Positions 1-11,900 of a DNA stretch of 64,000 nt are shown in pieces; the first letter of the stretch is position 1, and every line of letters begins with the position of its first letter. A model generated the notes under the pieces. The model was given only the letters and a program-made list of their open reading frames with translations. It had not been told where the DNA came from and did no database searches. Origin of the DNA: Rhynchopus euleeides (lineage: Eukaryota > Euglenozoa > Diplonemea > Diplonemida > Diplonemidae). The stretch lies in NCBI GenBank assembly GCA_963210315.1, contig OY723289.1:1984001-2048000 (forward strand), written 5' to 3'. Both the position numbers and the translations under genes were made by a program.

Positions 1-1979
1 TGCACCCTCACTGACCCCGGAACAGCAAGAACTCCTTGAGTTTGGGGTCCCGGCATAGAGACAGAGAATGGCTGAGTAAATCAAAAAATGAGACCCCCCC
101 CCCTTTTCACTACGCACAAACTACGCAATATGGGGTCGTCAGGGGCACCAAAGTTGTGTATTTTTTTTGTGCACAGCCCAACGGCTCCTTGGTAGTTCGG
201 CGTGTATGTGCCCCTCACGAGTGCACAAACAACACCCCGCACCGGCCGACTCACCTGGGGTGGGGCTGCTCAGAGTACGGCGCTGAAGAATCGTTCAAAC
301 CGGGTGTGGAGGAGGAAAGTGTGGCTTTGAGTGGCTTGAGTTAGGTCAAAACCCTCTCTCACCTGCGAGCCACACCTCCACCGCCACACAGACGGGATGC
401 CTGGCAGCGAGTATCTTTTTTTGTTTTGGCGTCGCCCCCAGTTTGGAATAACTTTTCTGAGTGCCTTTGCTCTATTGCGAAGTGCCCACTCCCTCTCTCT
501 CCTCACCCCCTCCCTTTTTATCTTGCCCTCATTGATGCAACGTGCCAGATATCCTATTGTGCAGGCGGCGCTGCTGGGCAAGCTGCGCAGTACACCTCTC
601 ACGACAGAGAATTGGTCAACCCCCCCTCGTTGTACCTTTTGATGCTGAAGTCCGGCAAGCCGATTCGTTCGGGAGGGGAGGGGGCCATCCATGTTATGGG
701 TGTGTCCCTTCCCCTGCCGTATCCCCACTTTCTGCTGTGGGTGGCTTCCGGCTTCCGTGAGTTCCTGAAATCATACCGAGCGTCAGGCCCCTCCCCCCAC
801 TTGCCCCCATGTGCACACAACATTCGGCCACCGTGCCTTGCATCTCAACGATTTGACGTCGTGCCACCTCTGTTCCTCACCGTTGCTCGCTGCGAGAGCA
901 CGATCAAAATTCGTTCAAATCGTTCAGAAGTGCTCTGCTAGAATCCCGAAGCAGACTGGTGTTGCTTACTTTGGGTCCGAAGAGCGGGTTTATGACCTGC
1001 CCCTACTGCCGCCGAGACTTTCAACAAAGCTTCGCGTGCGTGTTGTGTGTGTGTGTGTCCCTCGATATTACAGCTTTTGTTTCGAACTGGGCATGCACGC
1101 TTCCTCGTTTCCCCAATGGCGCGCCAAGGCTGAATCCTTACCTGCTCTTTCTAAAAGGCGGGGTGTTGGTGTCTTCTATGTTTTCTCGGATTCATCAATC
1201 AACCCCAGTGTTTAAGATACTGTTATGAAAAACGGGGCTTAGCCCCGGTTTTTGAGATTTTGCCCCGAAAAACCGGGGGTGCCTCTTTTTTTTTTCACCG
1301 GGATTTTTCTGAGATTCTGTCCGGGTACTGTTCCAGTTTACTTTTTGGCCAGAGGAGGCCGGGGCCAAGAGCACAGTGCCCTGCCCCAGGCGTTAGCCCG
1401 ATGAACCTGTTGAGCACAAGGTGCACGTTGACTACATGCGGCGTGCGACTATGGAGCAGAATCAGCTGTTCACTACCGTGGCCTCCGGCGGCTGGGGGGC
1501 TCCGCCCCCCAGACCCCCCCTCTGGCCTGTGCATGTCCAGAACTAAGTCTGCAAGCAGGGCAACCTGCGGTGCTTTCACCACCACCACGCTCTCAAGAAC
1601 GCCTTCCTCATCGACTGGCTCCTTCGCGTTGACGCCAAGAAGGAGCGCGCTCCTCTCGGACCTGGCAGCGGCGGCGAAGTCAGTCACCCGCAGAGGACCC
1701 ATCCTGCCCATCCCAGTTGAGTGGCGTGGGGTGGGGTGTTGTGGGAAGGGAAAGCCCTTCCATTTGGGGAAATGGCTGAAATTTTACCCCCGATTACCCC
1801 CGGTTTTCGGCGCGCAGCCCGGAACCCTATCTTTTACCCTGATCAACCCGCACATTTTTTTTGCGATCTCTTGACGTCAAGTCGCTTCGACACACACACA
1901 CACACACAGGAGGGGGAGGGGGATTTGCAAAAAATACGGGATTTGCGGCGAGAGAAAACGGGATCGTCGCCCAAAGCAG

Positions 1980-2013
<34 letters not shown>

Positions 2014-2069
2014 TTCGCCGTTCCTCCCCCACAGGGGTTTCCCGAGAATTCCTGAAATCCTGGCAGTTT
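1..2069. other. Non-coding flank with simple repeats
   Basis: I see no credible gene here. The open frames are short, overlap on both strands and lack recognisable domains. The stretch holds a short hairpin near 1228-1255 (CGGGGCT / AGCCCCG type), one copy of the dispersed GC hairpin repeat (1467-1518), an AC microsatellite near 1892-1908 and a CT run near 1981-2011. It ends at the target duplication of the hAT element. Confidence 0.6.
1467..1518 (+). repeat. Dispersed GC hairpin repeat, copy 1
   Basis: First of five near-identical copies in the window of a roughly 50-base unit. It begins TGTTCACTACCGTGG and ends in a perfect hairpin with stem CTGGGGGGC, loop TCC and a run of C after it. The other copies are at 28349, 28690, 29186 and 63672, all on the + strand. 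Function unknown; it may be a SINE-like or MITE-like fragment or a terminator-like module. Confidence 0.85.
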
Positions 2070-2077
2070 CTTGGCAC
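2070..2077. repeat. 8-bp target site duplication, left
   Basis: CTTGGCAC directly precedes the CAGTGG end of the hAT element and is repeated exactly at 5331-5338. Eight base pairs is the duplication length known for hAT transposons. Confidence 0.92.
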
Positions 2078-5000
2078 CAGTGGTTACGCAGTTTTGGAAA
2101 CGCAAAAACAATTACATACGGAAAACCGCACGTGCCGTTTTTTTCAGTTGAAAATTATTGTGGACCGACTCCACCCACCCACGCTCGCGCTCCCCCAGCA
2201 CTCCTCCCCTTCCTGCCCTCCTCCCCCCCGCCCACATTCTACATTCGACTGAACTTCCGCCCCCCCCCCCCCCTCCCGACCAACCCCGGCCATGCATGAT
2301 CATGCCTTCTCCAAAAACAAATGGGGCAGGGCAATGGACCGACTTACAGTCTTCATGGCCACTGTACCATCGTTGTTCCTGACAACGTTGCCCGAGACAT
2401 CTTTGCGGGGTTTCTTCATGGTGAAAAATGACCGGACCACAGTGTCAACTTCATGCGTTGTCAACCGGCGGTCGAAGTTGACCTTCCCCATCATGAGGGT
2501 CTCCAAGTTCCTGTCGAGGGCATTGCGTTCTTTGGTCTTCGTGCATTTCATGAGAGAGAAGGAGGATTCACACGACACCGTCGTCAGTGGGCATATGAGA
2601 AGGAGTTGGAGGAGAGGGATGACAGCGGCACAGGATATTCTCAGATTCGAATCGCCCATCACGGTGTTGTAGAGGGCGATGGGAGTGGTCCTGTGCAGCT
2701 TCTCATGTTCAATAAAATCTACGTAGTTATCCCAGCAGCGCAGCAACTTCGCTTTTGTGCATCCCAGGAGGAATCCCTCACTCTTTCCCACCACTCGGTT
2801 CTCGTCCGTCTTCGGCGTGGAACTGTCGCCCTTGTAGTAAGTGACAGTTGCAGTGGAGGTACAGTAGTCCCAGAGGTGAGTCATCGCGTTGTGACCGAAG
2901 TCTTCGCTCACCCTTGCTGCATCCCAACTTCTCGGATCGAGGAAAGCGAGCTTCTGCAGTTGGGGGATGACCTTATCCCGGACCTGCTCAATCACACAGC
3001 ACGCTTCGCGAATGAAGCTTGCTGTGACGTTCTCGTGAAACACCTCGAAGGATTCCACAGATGTCGTGTCCCCGTACTCTGCGGCCACATCAGGCCACTG
3101 CATGTAGATGTCGATGGACGATGGCTCATCCACGATGCTGGCGAGGTATTCGATGCAGTCATCCATATCAACACAAACCTCACTGCTCACGTAGAGGCGC
3201 TGTTGCATCTTCCGGCAAAGAGCATTGATGCCGATAAATGCAGCACCAAGCATGTGAAGCGTTGCGATTGTCCGTGGTTGCCGCAATTTCATCCATAGCC
3301 CGAAAGCCTTCGACGATTGCTTCCGCCTCTCCCCAAGCACTCCAAGCACCCCCCGGTACGCCTTCAGCAGGTTGTTGAGGCAATTACCACAACTCAACCA
3401 GCGTGTCTCAGCCACTCGCAGGACAGCGATGAATGATGCAAGCAACGACGCCTGCTCCTTCTTCAAAGCAAGTACCTCCATCGGTTTATGGAAGTAGACG
3501 TAGACCTCGTTTAATAGTCCGAGGGTCTCTTCGAGCGGCATGTCGTCCCCGTGAAGGGTGCCCAGGTGCATCGCGAGGTCATGGAGTCTGCAGTACACGA
3601 ATAGTGCATGCGGGTTCCAATCCCCCCGCAGCATGGCATGCAGGCCGCGGTCGTTCCCACTCATGGAATATGTTCCATCGAGTGCGACCGCGGCCATCTT
3701 TGCCCTCACTGACTGGGGAAAGGACTTCTCGATTGCCTCTTTCAGCACTTCTGCTGTTTTGCGCGGAGTTGCACGAAACCCGACGAGCTTCTCGGCGATG
3801 TCGTATGACACCTTTCCATCCTGTCCGGTGGTACTGGTGATGACGCGAGCGAAGCTGGAGATTTGATATGTCATCGATATGTCGGTAGATTCATCAGCAG
3901 TGAGGGCGAAAATGGGAGACGTCCTCAAAAGTTGCTGCGTCTTGTGTTTGTAGAGCATCCCCAGTGCTGCAACGACATCGTCGATGCTGTCGTTCGAGGA
4001 GTATGTGACCGTCTGACTCAGCCACTCGACCACGTCCTGCAGGCCCAGCTGCCCCACAAGGTGGAGGAGCCCTCGCGCACCAGATGGGTCGGGGTCTGCT
4101 GCACGCTCCCGTTTGTAGTTGGAAAAGATTGCGCCTGTAGTCCGCACCTGGTGGTGGACAATGCAGACAAGTCGACGTATGTTCTCGAGGTTGCGCGCGC
4201 GCTGCTGCTGGCTCGCTTCCACCAGGGACTGGGAGATCGGGGTGCGCTGCGGCGCATTCTCAGCTCTCAGGGATTCGGCAATTTCTCGGTGATAGGCTCT
4301 CGTGATGTGATCGTCGAGGGCCTTCGGGAAACTATGGTAGTATGTTATTGGATTCGATTTCGCCCATTTTTGGGCGGTGTGTCGAGGGAGGAGGTCGGGC
4401 TTCTGGGTACATATTTTACACCACACTCCAATACTCGGAAGGTACCCGAATGTCTCCTCTTTCCCTTTCAGCCATTTGGCCCGGAAGACCCCCTTCGCTT
4501 TCTTCTCCGCTGGTTGATCTGCAGCTTGGCCGACAGCCGTCCGCTTCTGTGCGCCGGCACTCTCCCCCGTCCCCCGCCTCTGAGTAGATGCGACATCCCC
4601 CGTCTCCTGAGCCGATCTGACATCCACCCCCGTACCCTGCTGCTGAGTAGCCTGCACAGCTTCCCTCCCCTGAGTAGATGCGACATCCCCCATCTCCTGA
4701 TCCGATCTGACATCCTCCCCCGTACCCTGCTGCTGAGTCGCCTCCACAGCTTCCCTCCCCTCCGCGCCCTGCCTCTGAGGAGACGTGGCATCCTGCACAG
4801 ATTCTTGTCCCGTCTCGGCCATGGCTTCGACGACCAGTGCCTCTTGGGCAGCAGTGTGTGCAAGCTTCGCAGCGGCTTTCTCCGCCTGAGCGGCGAACAT
4901 AGCCTGTATTTTTATGGTCCCTTTGGCATGCTGCCGCAACGCATCAGCGTTGCGTGGGCGGCCTGCCATAGCTGTGTGCCTTCTGGTTGGGTGAGGGTGG

Positions 5001-5330
5001 AGTGCACATGCAGCAGGATACCATGGCTGCAGACCCGGGGGGGGGGGGGGGTTTGATCGTCGAGAGGGAATGGAAAAGTAAATCTCCCAGCACCTTCTCA
5101 GACCCGGGGGGGGGGTGACAGGTGGACGGATGAGAATTGCCGGGGTGCGTGAATTTTTCCCCTGGGGTTTTTTCCCTCCCCCTCCCCCCCCCTCCGGGGG
5201 GGGGGGTGGGGGCTGAGAAAATTACCCAGGCACATGCGGAAATCCGCATGTGGAAACCGTACGTACGGATTTCGCCAAAAAAAATACCCTACGGAAATCC
5301 GTATGTTCCGCATGCGGAGCGTAACCACTG
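2078..5330 (-). mobile_element. Complete hAT-superfamily DNA transposon
   Basis: The element is 3253 bp. Both ends carry the 12-bp inverted repeat CAGTGGTTACGC, and it is flanked by identical 8-bp duplications (CTTGGCAC). Short subterminal palindromes around CCGTACGG and TCCGCATG lie inside the right end (5235-5320) and may be transposase-binding sites. Inside is a single uninterrupted 889-codon transposase on the minus strand. Intact ends, an exact duplication and an open frame imply recent arrival and possibly a still autonomous copy; activity itself is inference. A short stretch at 5056-5101 recurs inverted at 57506-57550. Confidence 0.94.
2300..4969 (-). CDS. hAT-family transposase (889 aa)
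   Basis: Cut-and-paste transposase of the enclosing hAT element. Residues 1-160 are low-complexity and contain two tandem 30-residue copies (71-100 and 101-130). A possible degenerate zinc finger follows (C184, C187, H197, H212). The RNase H-like core has the expected acidic residues: D359 in the TADEST motif, D431 in ALDGTYSMSG, and E801 in VSCESSFS, which opens the C-terminal hAT dimerisation region (about 790-860). The motif order and the CPLTTVSCE block are hallmarks of hAT transposases related to the domesticated ZMYM/KIAA1586-like proteins of animals. The start at 4969 is the first ATG after the GC-rich 5' end of the element; no intron is needed. It is the only sizeable minus-strand gene in the window. 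Confidence 0.93.
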   Translation of the reverse strand: MAGRPRNADALRQHAKGTIKIQAMFAAQAEKAAAKLAHTAAQEALVVEAMAETGQESVQDATSPQRQGAEGREAVEATQQQGTGEDVRSDQEMGDVASTQGREAVQATQQQGTGVDVRSAQETGDVASTQRRGTGESAGAQKRTAVGQAADQPAEKKAKGVFRAKWLKGKEETFGYLPSIGVWCKICTQKPDLLPRHTAQKWAKSNPITYYHSFPKALDDHITRAYHREIAESLRAENAPQRTPISQSLVEASQQQRARNLENIRRLVCIVHHQVRTTGAIFSNYKRERAADPDPSGARGLLHLVGQLGLQDVVEWLSQTVTYSSNDSIDDVVAALGMLYKHKTQQLLRTSPIFALTADESTDISMTYQISSFARVITSTTGQDGKVSYDIAEKLVGFRATPRKTAEVLKEAIEKSFPQSVRAKMAAVALDGTYSMSGNDRGLHAMLRGDWNPHALFVYCRLHDLAMHLGTLHGDDMPLEETLGLLNEVYVYFHKPMEVLALKKEQASLLASFIAVLRVAETRWLSCGNCLNNLLKAYRGVLGVLGERRKQSSKAFGLWMKLRQPRTIATLHMLGAAFIGINALCRKMQQRLYVSSEVCVDMDDCIEYLASIVDEPSSIDIYMQWPDVAAEYGDTTSVESFEVFHENVTASFIREACCVIEQVRDKVIPQLQKLAFLDPRSWDAARVSEDFGHNAMTHLWDYCTSTATVTYYKGDSSTPKTDENRVVGKSEGFLLGCTKAKLLRCWDNYVDFIEHEKLHRTTPIALYNTVMGDSNLRISCAAVIPLLQLLLICPLTTVSCESSFSLMKCTKTKERNALDRNLETLMMGKVNFDRRLTTHEVDTVVRSFFTMKKPRKDVSGNVVRNNDGTVAMKTVSRSIALPHLFLEKA

Positions 5331-5338
5331 CTTGGCAC
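5331..5338. repeat. 8-bp target site duplication, right
   Basis: CTTGGCAC immediately follows the terminal CCACTG of the hAT element and matches 2070-2077 base for base. Confidence 0.92.
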
Positions 5339-6596
5339 CCATCCCCCCCCCCCTCCTGAACAAAAAGACAGCCCGCTCCCCCCAGGACCTCTGCAGATGA
5401 ATGGGGAGGGGCTGTTCCAACATACCCCGGCAAGATATGTACAAGCTAGTCCCCACCCCCCTCCCCCCTCTCTCTCTCCCTCCCCTCGGGCTCCTGCCCC
5501 TCCTCCTCCCACTCCGACCCCTCCTGGCCCTCCTGGTTTCTTTCCTTCGATGGTGTTCAGACCACAAGCCTGGGGGGCAGGCAGGCTCCTCAGCGCCAAC
5601 CCACCCAGCAACGGCTAGCAAAGAATAGCGGCTCTTGGGCTTGCATAGAGTTTGGCGCAGTGGGGGTCTTCGCTACGGGGTGATCGTCAGTGCATTTTGG
5701 TGCATTTCCTGTTGAATTGGCTGAAAACTGACGAAGTTTGTCGAAGTTTGTCGACCAGCGAAGACCCCCAGTGAAGGCATTGTGGAAGAGTGAGTGCGAC
5801 CTGGCCTTGGGCCCGAGTTTCTCAACACATCCTGCGACGTGGGCAATGGCGTCTTGGTAGAGAGGGGGGGTGATTGATTGTTCAAAAAAAATCGTTTCAA
5901 GGACCGATCGAATTTCCGCAGTATCATAACCCGCTTTCTTTAGCTTCGTTTTTTTTTGCAGTCTTTGTGTTGCCGTGGGCATCCGTCGGGAGCAGGGAGC
6001 TCGGGGACGGCATGCCACGGCTTTTTTGTTGCAAAAAAAATATTTCAGAAACAAAATCAAAAAACCAAAGTATATCGTGCGTGCATGTGTGGCTGGGTTT
6101 CTTCCAACACCCGGGAGAAAGTGTCGCTGACCCCGCGCAACAAATAGCAGATGTTCGTTCAAAATTAAAGTAAACTGACACACTGCCCAGGGAAGTCGGC
6201 TTCTCTTCAACCTTCAACACAATCAGGCCACCTGCCAACGTCGGAGTGGCGGCTGATGGATGGTGTTATCCACAACCAGTGTGGGGCGGTGCTCATGTTT
6301 AACCATACAAGGGGATCGTGCGCTCTTGATGGCAGTAGTTCTAGCCCGTCTGGTCGGAATGTCCTTTGTGACCCACACGGTCGTGCCCGCATGCATGCAT
6401 GAGGAGCACGCACGATGCGACAGCGATAAGAATCGTATTCCGAAGGCACCCCCCCCTCCCCTTGCGCCACCCTTTTGGAAGATCACAGTGCCCAGCCATC
6501 GCAGGCCACCCATTCTGTTCTGGTCGCTGCAACCTTGGCTGCACCCCTCCAACGCCACCACACCCACCCCCAGGTGGCACCCCAGCCCGGGCGGAG
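5339..6596. other. Intergenic, no gene supported
   Basis: A C-rich stretch (5340-5530) is followed by ordinary-looking intergenic DNA with T and A runs. A 206-codon minus frame at 5590-6210 has no recognisable domain or acceptor-type start and is not called. A C-rich tract ending in CAG at about 6571-6573 probably serves the ankyrin gene downstream. Confidence 0.5.
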
Positions 6597-7321
6597 ATGT
6601 CGTCATTGTTTGCGGCGGCGGAGTCCGGGGATGTGGCAGTGCTGCTGCAGGTGTTGGAGGGAGGGGTGGATGCGAACGGGAGGATGCCTGGGCGACCCTG
6701 CTCGGCTCTGCATGTGGCCGCACAGCGCGGGCACACGAAGTGCGTCAGCCTGCTCCTGGAGAAGGGCGCAGAGGTGAACGCGCAGTGCTGCGAGGGGGCG
6801 ACGCCGCTGATTGCTTCTGTGCAGGCAGGGCAGCATCAGGCCATATTCACTCTGTTGCGTGCTGGAGCCGACATCAGGCGGGCAGACACAGCAGGAGACA
6901 CCGCTGCGCACTACGCTGCACGGGAAGGGCTTGTGCAGCCCCTCTACGCTCTGTTCCGCCACTGCGCAGACCTGAGAGCGACGAACAGTGCCGGCAAGAC
7001 ACCCAGGGATCTTGCGGAGGCGGCAGGCCACGTCGCGTGTGTCAACGTTCTGCTGAAGCTGGAGGGGTGCCAGGTATGTCCGCCCCAGAAGAGGGGCTTT
7101 GTGTTTGTGCCCTCCCGCCCGCCCCCGCCCTCAGTCAGCGCTGTGCTTTTTCTGCTTCCACCAATCGCACACCAACGCAGCGCCTGCCGATATCCAAATT
7201 CGCTGCGCTGCACGCGATGTACACTCTTGTGGAGCGCAAGAAGGCTGGTGGCCCTCTTGACGAGACAGCCTGGCAGGCACTGGGAAACAGCAACATCCGG
7301 TGGCCGGCACCTTGGAACTGA
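6597..7321 (+). CDS. Small ankyrin-repeat protein (2 exons, 205 aa)
   Basis: Exon 1 is 6597-7073 and exon 2 is 7181-7321. The 107-bp intron begins GTATGT, ends in CAG and sits between whole codons. The start is the ATG 24 bases after a C-rich CAG, where the MSSLFAAAESGD opening resembles an ankyrin cap. Residues about 5-155 hold four to five ankyrin repeats (ALHVAAQRGH, TPLIASVQAGQ, AHYAAREGL, TPRDLAEAAGH), which normally bind partner proteins. The last 47 residues, from exon 2, are not ankyrin and are unrecognised. No membrane segment or enzyme domain is visible. The partner is unknown. Confidence 0.82.
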
Positions 7322-8962
7322 TTGACTGCTTCAGCGACTCTTCTTGCGTGTTTGATGGGCCCTCTGAGGCCCCCTTCAGGTCGCTTCAGGATGGAATTAC
7401 CTGAGTCATACCGCCACACGGGTTCCCTTCGGGCTGCTGTGACATTGATGTCGCTGTGAGCAGCCCGTTGATTCTGTGGGCGGCTGTGTGTCCTTTGCTT
7501 CCCCGCTTAATATCTTCCGTTTTCAGTGGCGCAGGAGCCACCAGCAGGTGTCAAAGCCACTGCCTCGGGTCTTCTCCCAAGCAGGGCTGTGCCTCTGAGT
7601 GGTGATCCTCATCTTCTTATTCCGCCCCACGCCCCCCCCCCCTCTCTCTTGCAGCCTTCATCTAACTCCACACCTTGCTCGGGGCGTTCCTGTCGAAAAA
7701 AATATTCAGATCTGACTCGCTCGCTTTGATTCCATTTGGTTGCAGCACCGGGTACTGTGAGCAGGCCGCAGCCATTCGATTGGCAAGGCGGCCCTGCCGT
7801 CTCTTGTTGACAACCCCCTTTTCCCAAGAACATGCCCTCACATGCTGTCATCAGTGGCATTGATCTTACGCACCACTCTGTGGCGTCATCGCAGCGAACC
7901 CTTCGAATGGGAACACCTAGTCCAGACCAAGGCTGCCGCTGGTGTCTGGTCTGTAGGGATCTACACTATCGGCAACAGTTCGGAAAAGTTCGGCGGGTTT
8001 CTCCCATAACTAGGAGGATCTGCGTCAAAACGCACCGTTCTCGGCACCGGAGTGAGGACCCCATGTCCGTTCCCAGCCTTGAGTCGAATTGAAACATGAA
8101 ACAACACACCCCTGCAGAGTAGACAAAAGTAAAGAAGGAGGCTCCGGTGACCCTGAATAGGCCGATTTGCGTAATTCTTCCGGAGTTCTTGTACGGTTAT
8201 CAGGGGGCACCAAGAGACGCGACTTCTCCTTTCACCGGTGACAGTGAAAGAGGCAAGGCTAGGCGGCTGGCAGGCGACACCTTCTTTTACTTTGGGAGCC
8301 CCTCCGCGACGTGTTAAACTGTGCCAGTGCGGTGGTTCGCCTTTCTGAATTGTGATGGAAACCACCACGACAACACCATCGGCAGTGTGTGCTGCGAGAA
8401 GCGATTGGGAGGCAGTTGAGTCAGGTGCGCCTTGAGCCAGTGTGATGCAGCTGGTTCACTCACTGAAACACAAGGGAATTCTCTGCTGAGAACAGCGCCT
8501 TCTGGCCCCTCGTGGTCTCATCAGCTTTTCTCGAGGCCTTCTGGTGTGTCGGGGGCGGGTGGGGGAGCAGGGGCGGGTGGCGGCGCTGTGACAGATGGGA
8601 AGGGAAGCGCGGAAACGTTTTCTTCAAAAAAATGGGAAAACATTTCCCGTTTCCGAGCTTTTGAAATTTTCGAAGGAACTTTCTGCCTTTTCATTGCGGA
8701 TCGCCGTCGTTACGCGACATATAGGGGCGGGGGTGTATGTCCACCCTCCGCCCCTCCACACGGAGTTGCAAATCTATGTTCTGTGCTCGACTCACCCCAC
8801 CCCACCCCACTTCTGCCTTGTCCTCAGCTTCTCTTTCTTCGAACCACCCCCCTGCCGACCACACCTTCACTTTCGACAATCAAACCCGCTACCCACCACA
8901 CCCACCCACCCCAGGGCAGAGGGCACAGGGCACAGGGCCGCACCGTCCCCTCTCTCGCCCGG
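7322..8962. other. Intergenic between ankyrin gene and LTN1
   Basis: No open frame here has domain character. It is presumed to hold the 3' end of the ankyrin gene and the 5' region of LTN1. A long C/A-rich tract at 8890-8913 ends in CAG (8912-8914), 49 bases before the LTN1 ATG, and looks like a splice acceptor. Confidence 0.5.
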
Positions 8963-11900
8963 ATGTCGAAGCAGCAGCCCCGCCGCCCCAAGGGGGAGTC
9001 GGGCCCTGCCTCGAGCGGGGCATTCTCAAACTTCGGGGGCCAGTCCGACCCCTTTGCGGCCTTCGCCGCCTTCGGGCAGGGTGGCGCGGCGTCCACCTCC
9101 TCGGTGTCGCCCGCCGCCGCCATGTCGGGGGCGGCGGCGCTGGGGGCGGACGTCCCCCCGGAGTTCAAGCAGCTCTTCAAACGCCTCGCCAAGCGGGACA
9201 GCACCACGCGCGTCACGGCATGCGAAGAGTTGTCGCAGATGCTGACGACCTGCAGCGACGAGGATGCGTGCGCCGTATCGGGGGACCTCTGTGCCTACGT
9301 CCGCCGCAGGCACTGCGCCCCCGACAAACACCTGCGGCGGGCCCTCTGCGGTGCGCTTGGTGCGCTGTTCTCGCGCGGCAAGGCTGTCAAGAAGCACTGC
9401 GTCCGGCATCTGGGCACCGTGCTCACCCCTTGGCTGTGCCTGCGGCATGACAGCGAGCCTGACATTGCCTCGGCAGCAAATGCCGCGTGGTCCGCTGCCT
9501 TCGATTCCGACGACAGGAGTGCTGCTGCGCTGGCGATGTGCACAGGCAAGGTGGTGGGCGCGCTGAGCCTCATCCTGGACACCACCGCCGACTCCCTGAA
9601 GGAGGAGGAGAGCATGAAGCAGGAGGAGGCGACAGCCGTGCTGGAGAACATCCACGCAGCGGCTCTGCGGAGCTGCTCCTACCTTGTCACCCTCAGCACG
9701 AAGTGCGATGGGAAGCTTGCGGCCTGCCTGGCAGCATTGGTATGTCTTGCCCCTGCGGGGCGGGCAGAGGGGTGGCGGAGGGGAGGGGGTGGGGTTGGGA
9801 GGGCACAGGTGTGCCAGGGGGGGTCTGACACTGCACCGCCCATCACACACGCAGGGCGAGAAGGTGGTGGAGAACGGGAAGCTGTGGGAGCTGGGCGAGT
9901 CGAAGCAGCCCAACACGCGCACCGCAGTCTACAGCCTGGTATGCACGGCCGACCCAACAGCCGACCCTAACAGGAAGGCCCCTCCGTTGATCGCCACACC
10001 CACCCGCACCACACCCTCAGGTGTCAGCCTTCTTCGATGCGGAAGCACCCCGGGAGGTGCTGCTGGGCTACTCACACGACCTCAACGTCTTCATGCAGAA
10101 CTGCTTCGGGGAGCGCACCTCCACCGTGCACGCTGCCATGTGGGCCGCAGCGCTGCGCTGGATGAAGCACCACCCCGAGGGCGTGATGTCTGTCCGCAAC
10201 CTGCATGCGACGCTCTTCCAGAAGCTCTACGCGCTGCTGCGCAAGACAAGCGGCCTCTGTGGCTCCGCCGTGACCTACAAGGCGCTGCTGCCCTTCCTGA
10301 GCCTCCTCGGCACAGACATCTTCCAGAGCTTCTCCAGCTTCGCGCTGTTCGCCGACCAGCTGCTGGGGTCTGTGTGGATCGGCCTGCAGTCCCCCGCCCT
10401 CCCCATCTCCGAGTTCCCGCTGCTGCTGGAGGCGTGGTCGGAGGTGTGGCGCTACCTCGCGGTGAAGGCCGCAGGGCTTGCCGAAGGCGACGCCAAGACG
10501 TGCGCCTTCCTCGTGCGGAACCACCTCTCCCCCGTGCTGCACACAGCGCTGGTCACCTCTTTCAGAATACAGCCGCGCGTCGTGGCGGAGAAGTTGGGCC
10601 CCTGCCTGGCACGCTCGCTCAGCATCCCTGCGCTGCACACAGAGGTGATGGCGATGTGGACGTCGCTGTGCGACACGCTGTCTGCCCTCCCCGAGGACCC
10701 GCGCAACGTCGTGCTGGCGCTGGTGCCCCACATGCAGCCTGTGGTGGACGAGACTGCACCGGCACCCAAGTCGAAGGGGAAGAAGAAGGGCGCGCCTGAG
10801 GCGCCCCCCGCAGCAACACCCGGGTCTGCCTATGTGGAGTACGTCGGTGTGGAGCTGGCGAAGGAGGATGACCGGTTTGACCTTGAGGTATGTACCCGCC
10901 ATGCGTGAAGCTCTGTGTTTTGTGTTTTGTAGGTCCCAAGCGTCTTTTGCTGCTGCGCTGGGGTACAGAATGCTCACAACAACGGGGCACCCTGCACCAA
11001 ACCCTGCCACACCCACACCCCCCACAGAAGGTTCTCGTGCGCCTGTCACACCTGCTGCGGAGGTTGCGCGCTGATGCGCAGTCTGCAAGGAACCCTCCCT
11101 CTGCCGAGACGCTGTCAGAACTCTACCTCCTGCTGGGCACCTGCCTTGTGGGCAAGCTCTCCTCGCCTGGCGGTATGCAGAGAAGCGACGGCACGTGTTG
11201 TTTCTTTTTACCACGACAGGGAACCTGTCAGTGTCAAACAGATAGTAGGCAGCGCTTTGGGAAACAAATTCAACCTCCTCATCAGGCTGCGGAGTTGCTT
11301 TTTGTTTTGCCCGGATTTGGCGCACAAACAACAGCCTTATCTTTTTTTGCTATTGTCCCTTGCAAAAAATCAACCTCTTCGGATCGGATCATGCCCACCC
11401 CCACCCCCCACCTCCACCACAGACAACGGCAGGGACGTGGTGAGCTGCTGGAGGGAGTGCGACTGGGAGCTTGATGCTCCCCGGGAGCTCCTGGCCGACT
11501 TCTACCGGAGGTCAGACCTCGGAGGCAAGCTCGTGGCCGCCCTGGGCGACACCCCTGCACCCCACACCCCAGGCCAGGCCGTGCTGCTTGCCACCCTGCC
11601 CATCGCCGACCTGGCCGACCTCGCCACGGCACACCTCCGCTACGACACACCGGAGTGCCAGCGCCTCGTCACCGAGGCGGCCCGCGCCCCCTCCGCAGAC
11701 CCTCACCGCCTCTCGGCCCTGCTGTCCCGCCTCCCTCTGGCACAGGGCTCCGCCCCGCTGGAGGCGCTGCGCACCGAGGCGCTGGGCGCGCCTGTCGCCC
11801 ACCTCCTCCCCATCATCGACGCCCTCCGCAGCGCGGGGGACCCGTCGGACTTCTTCTCCTCCAAACTGCTCCCACGCCTCGCCACTGCCCTGCGGGAGGC

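Noticed and set aside
449-480. ACTTTTCTGAGTGCC, slightly like the euglenid spliced leader
   Set aside because: The match is short and imperfect, with no donor or small-RNA context, and is too weak to support a leader gene.
5590-6210. 206-codon minus-strand frame
   Set aside because: It has no domain and poor codon character, and it crosses A/T runs; not supported as a gene.
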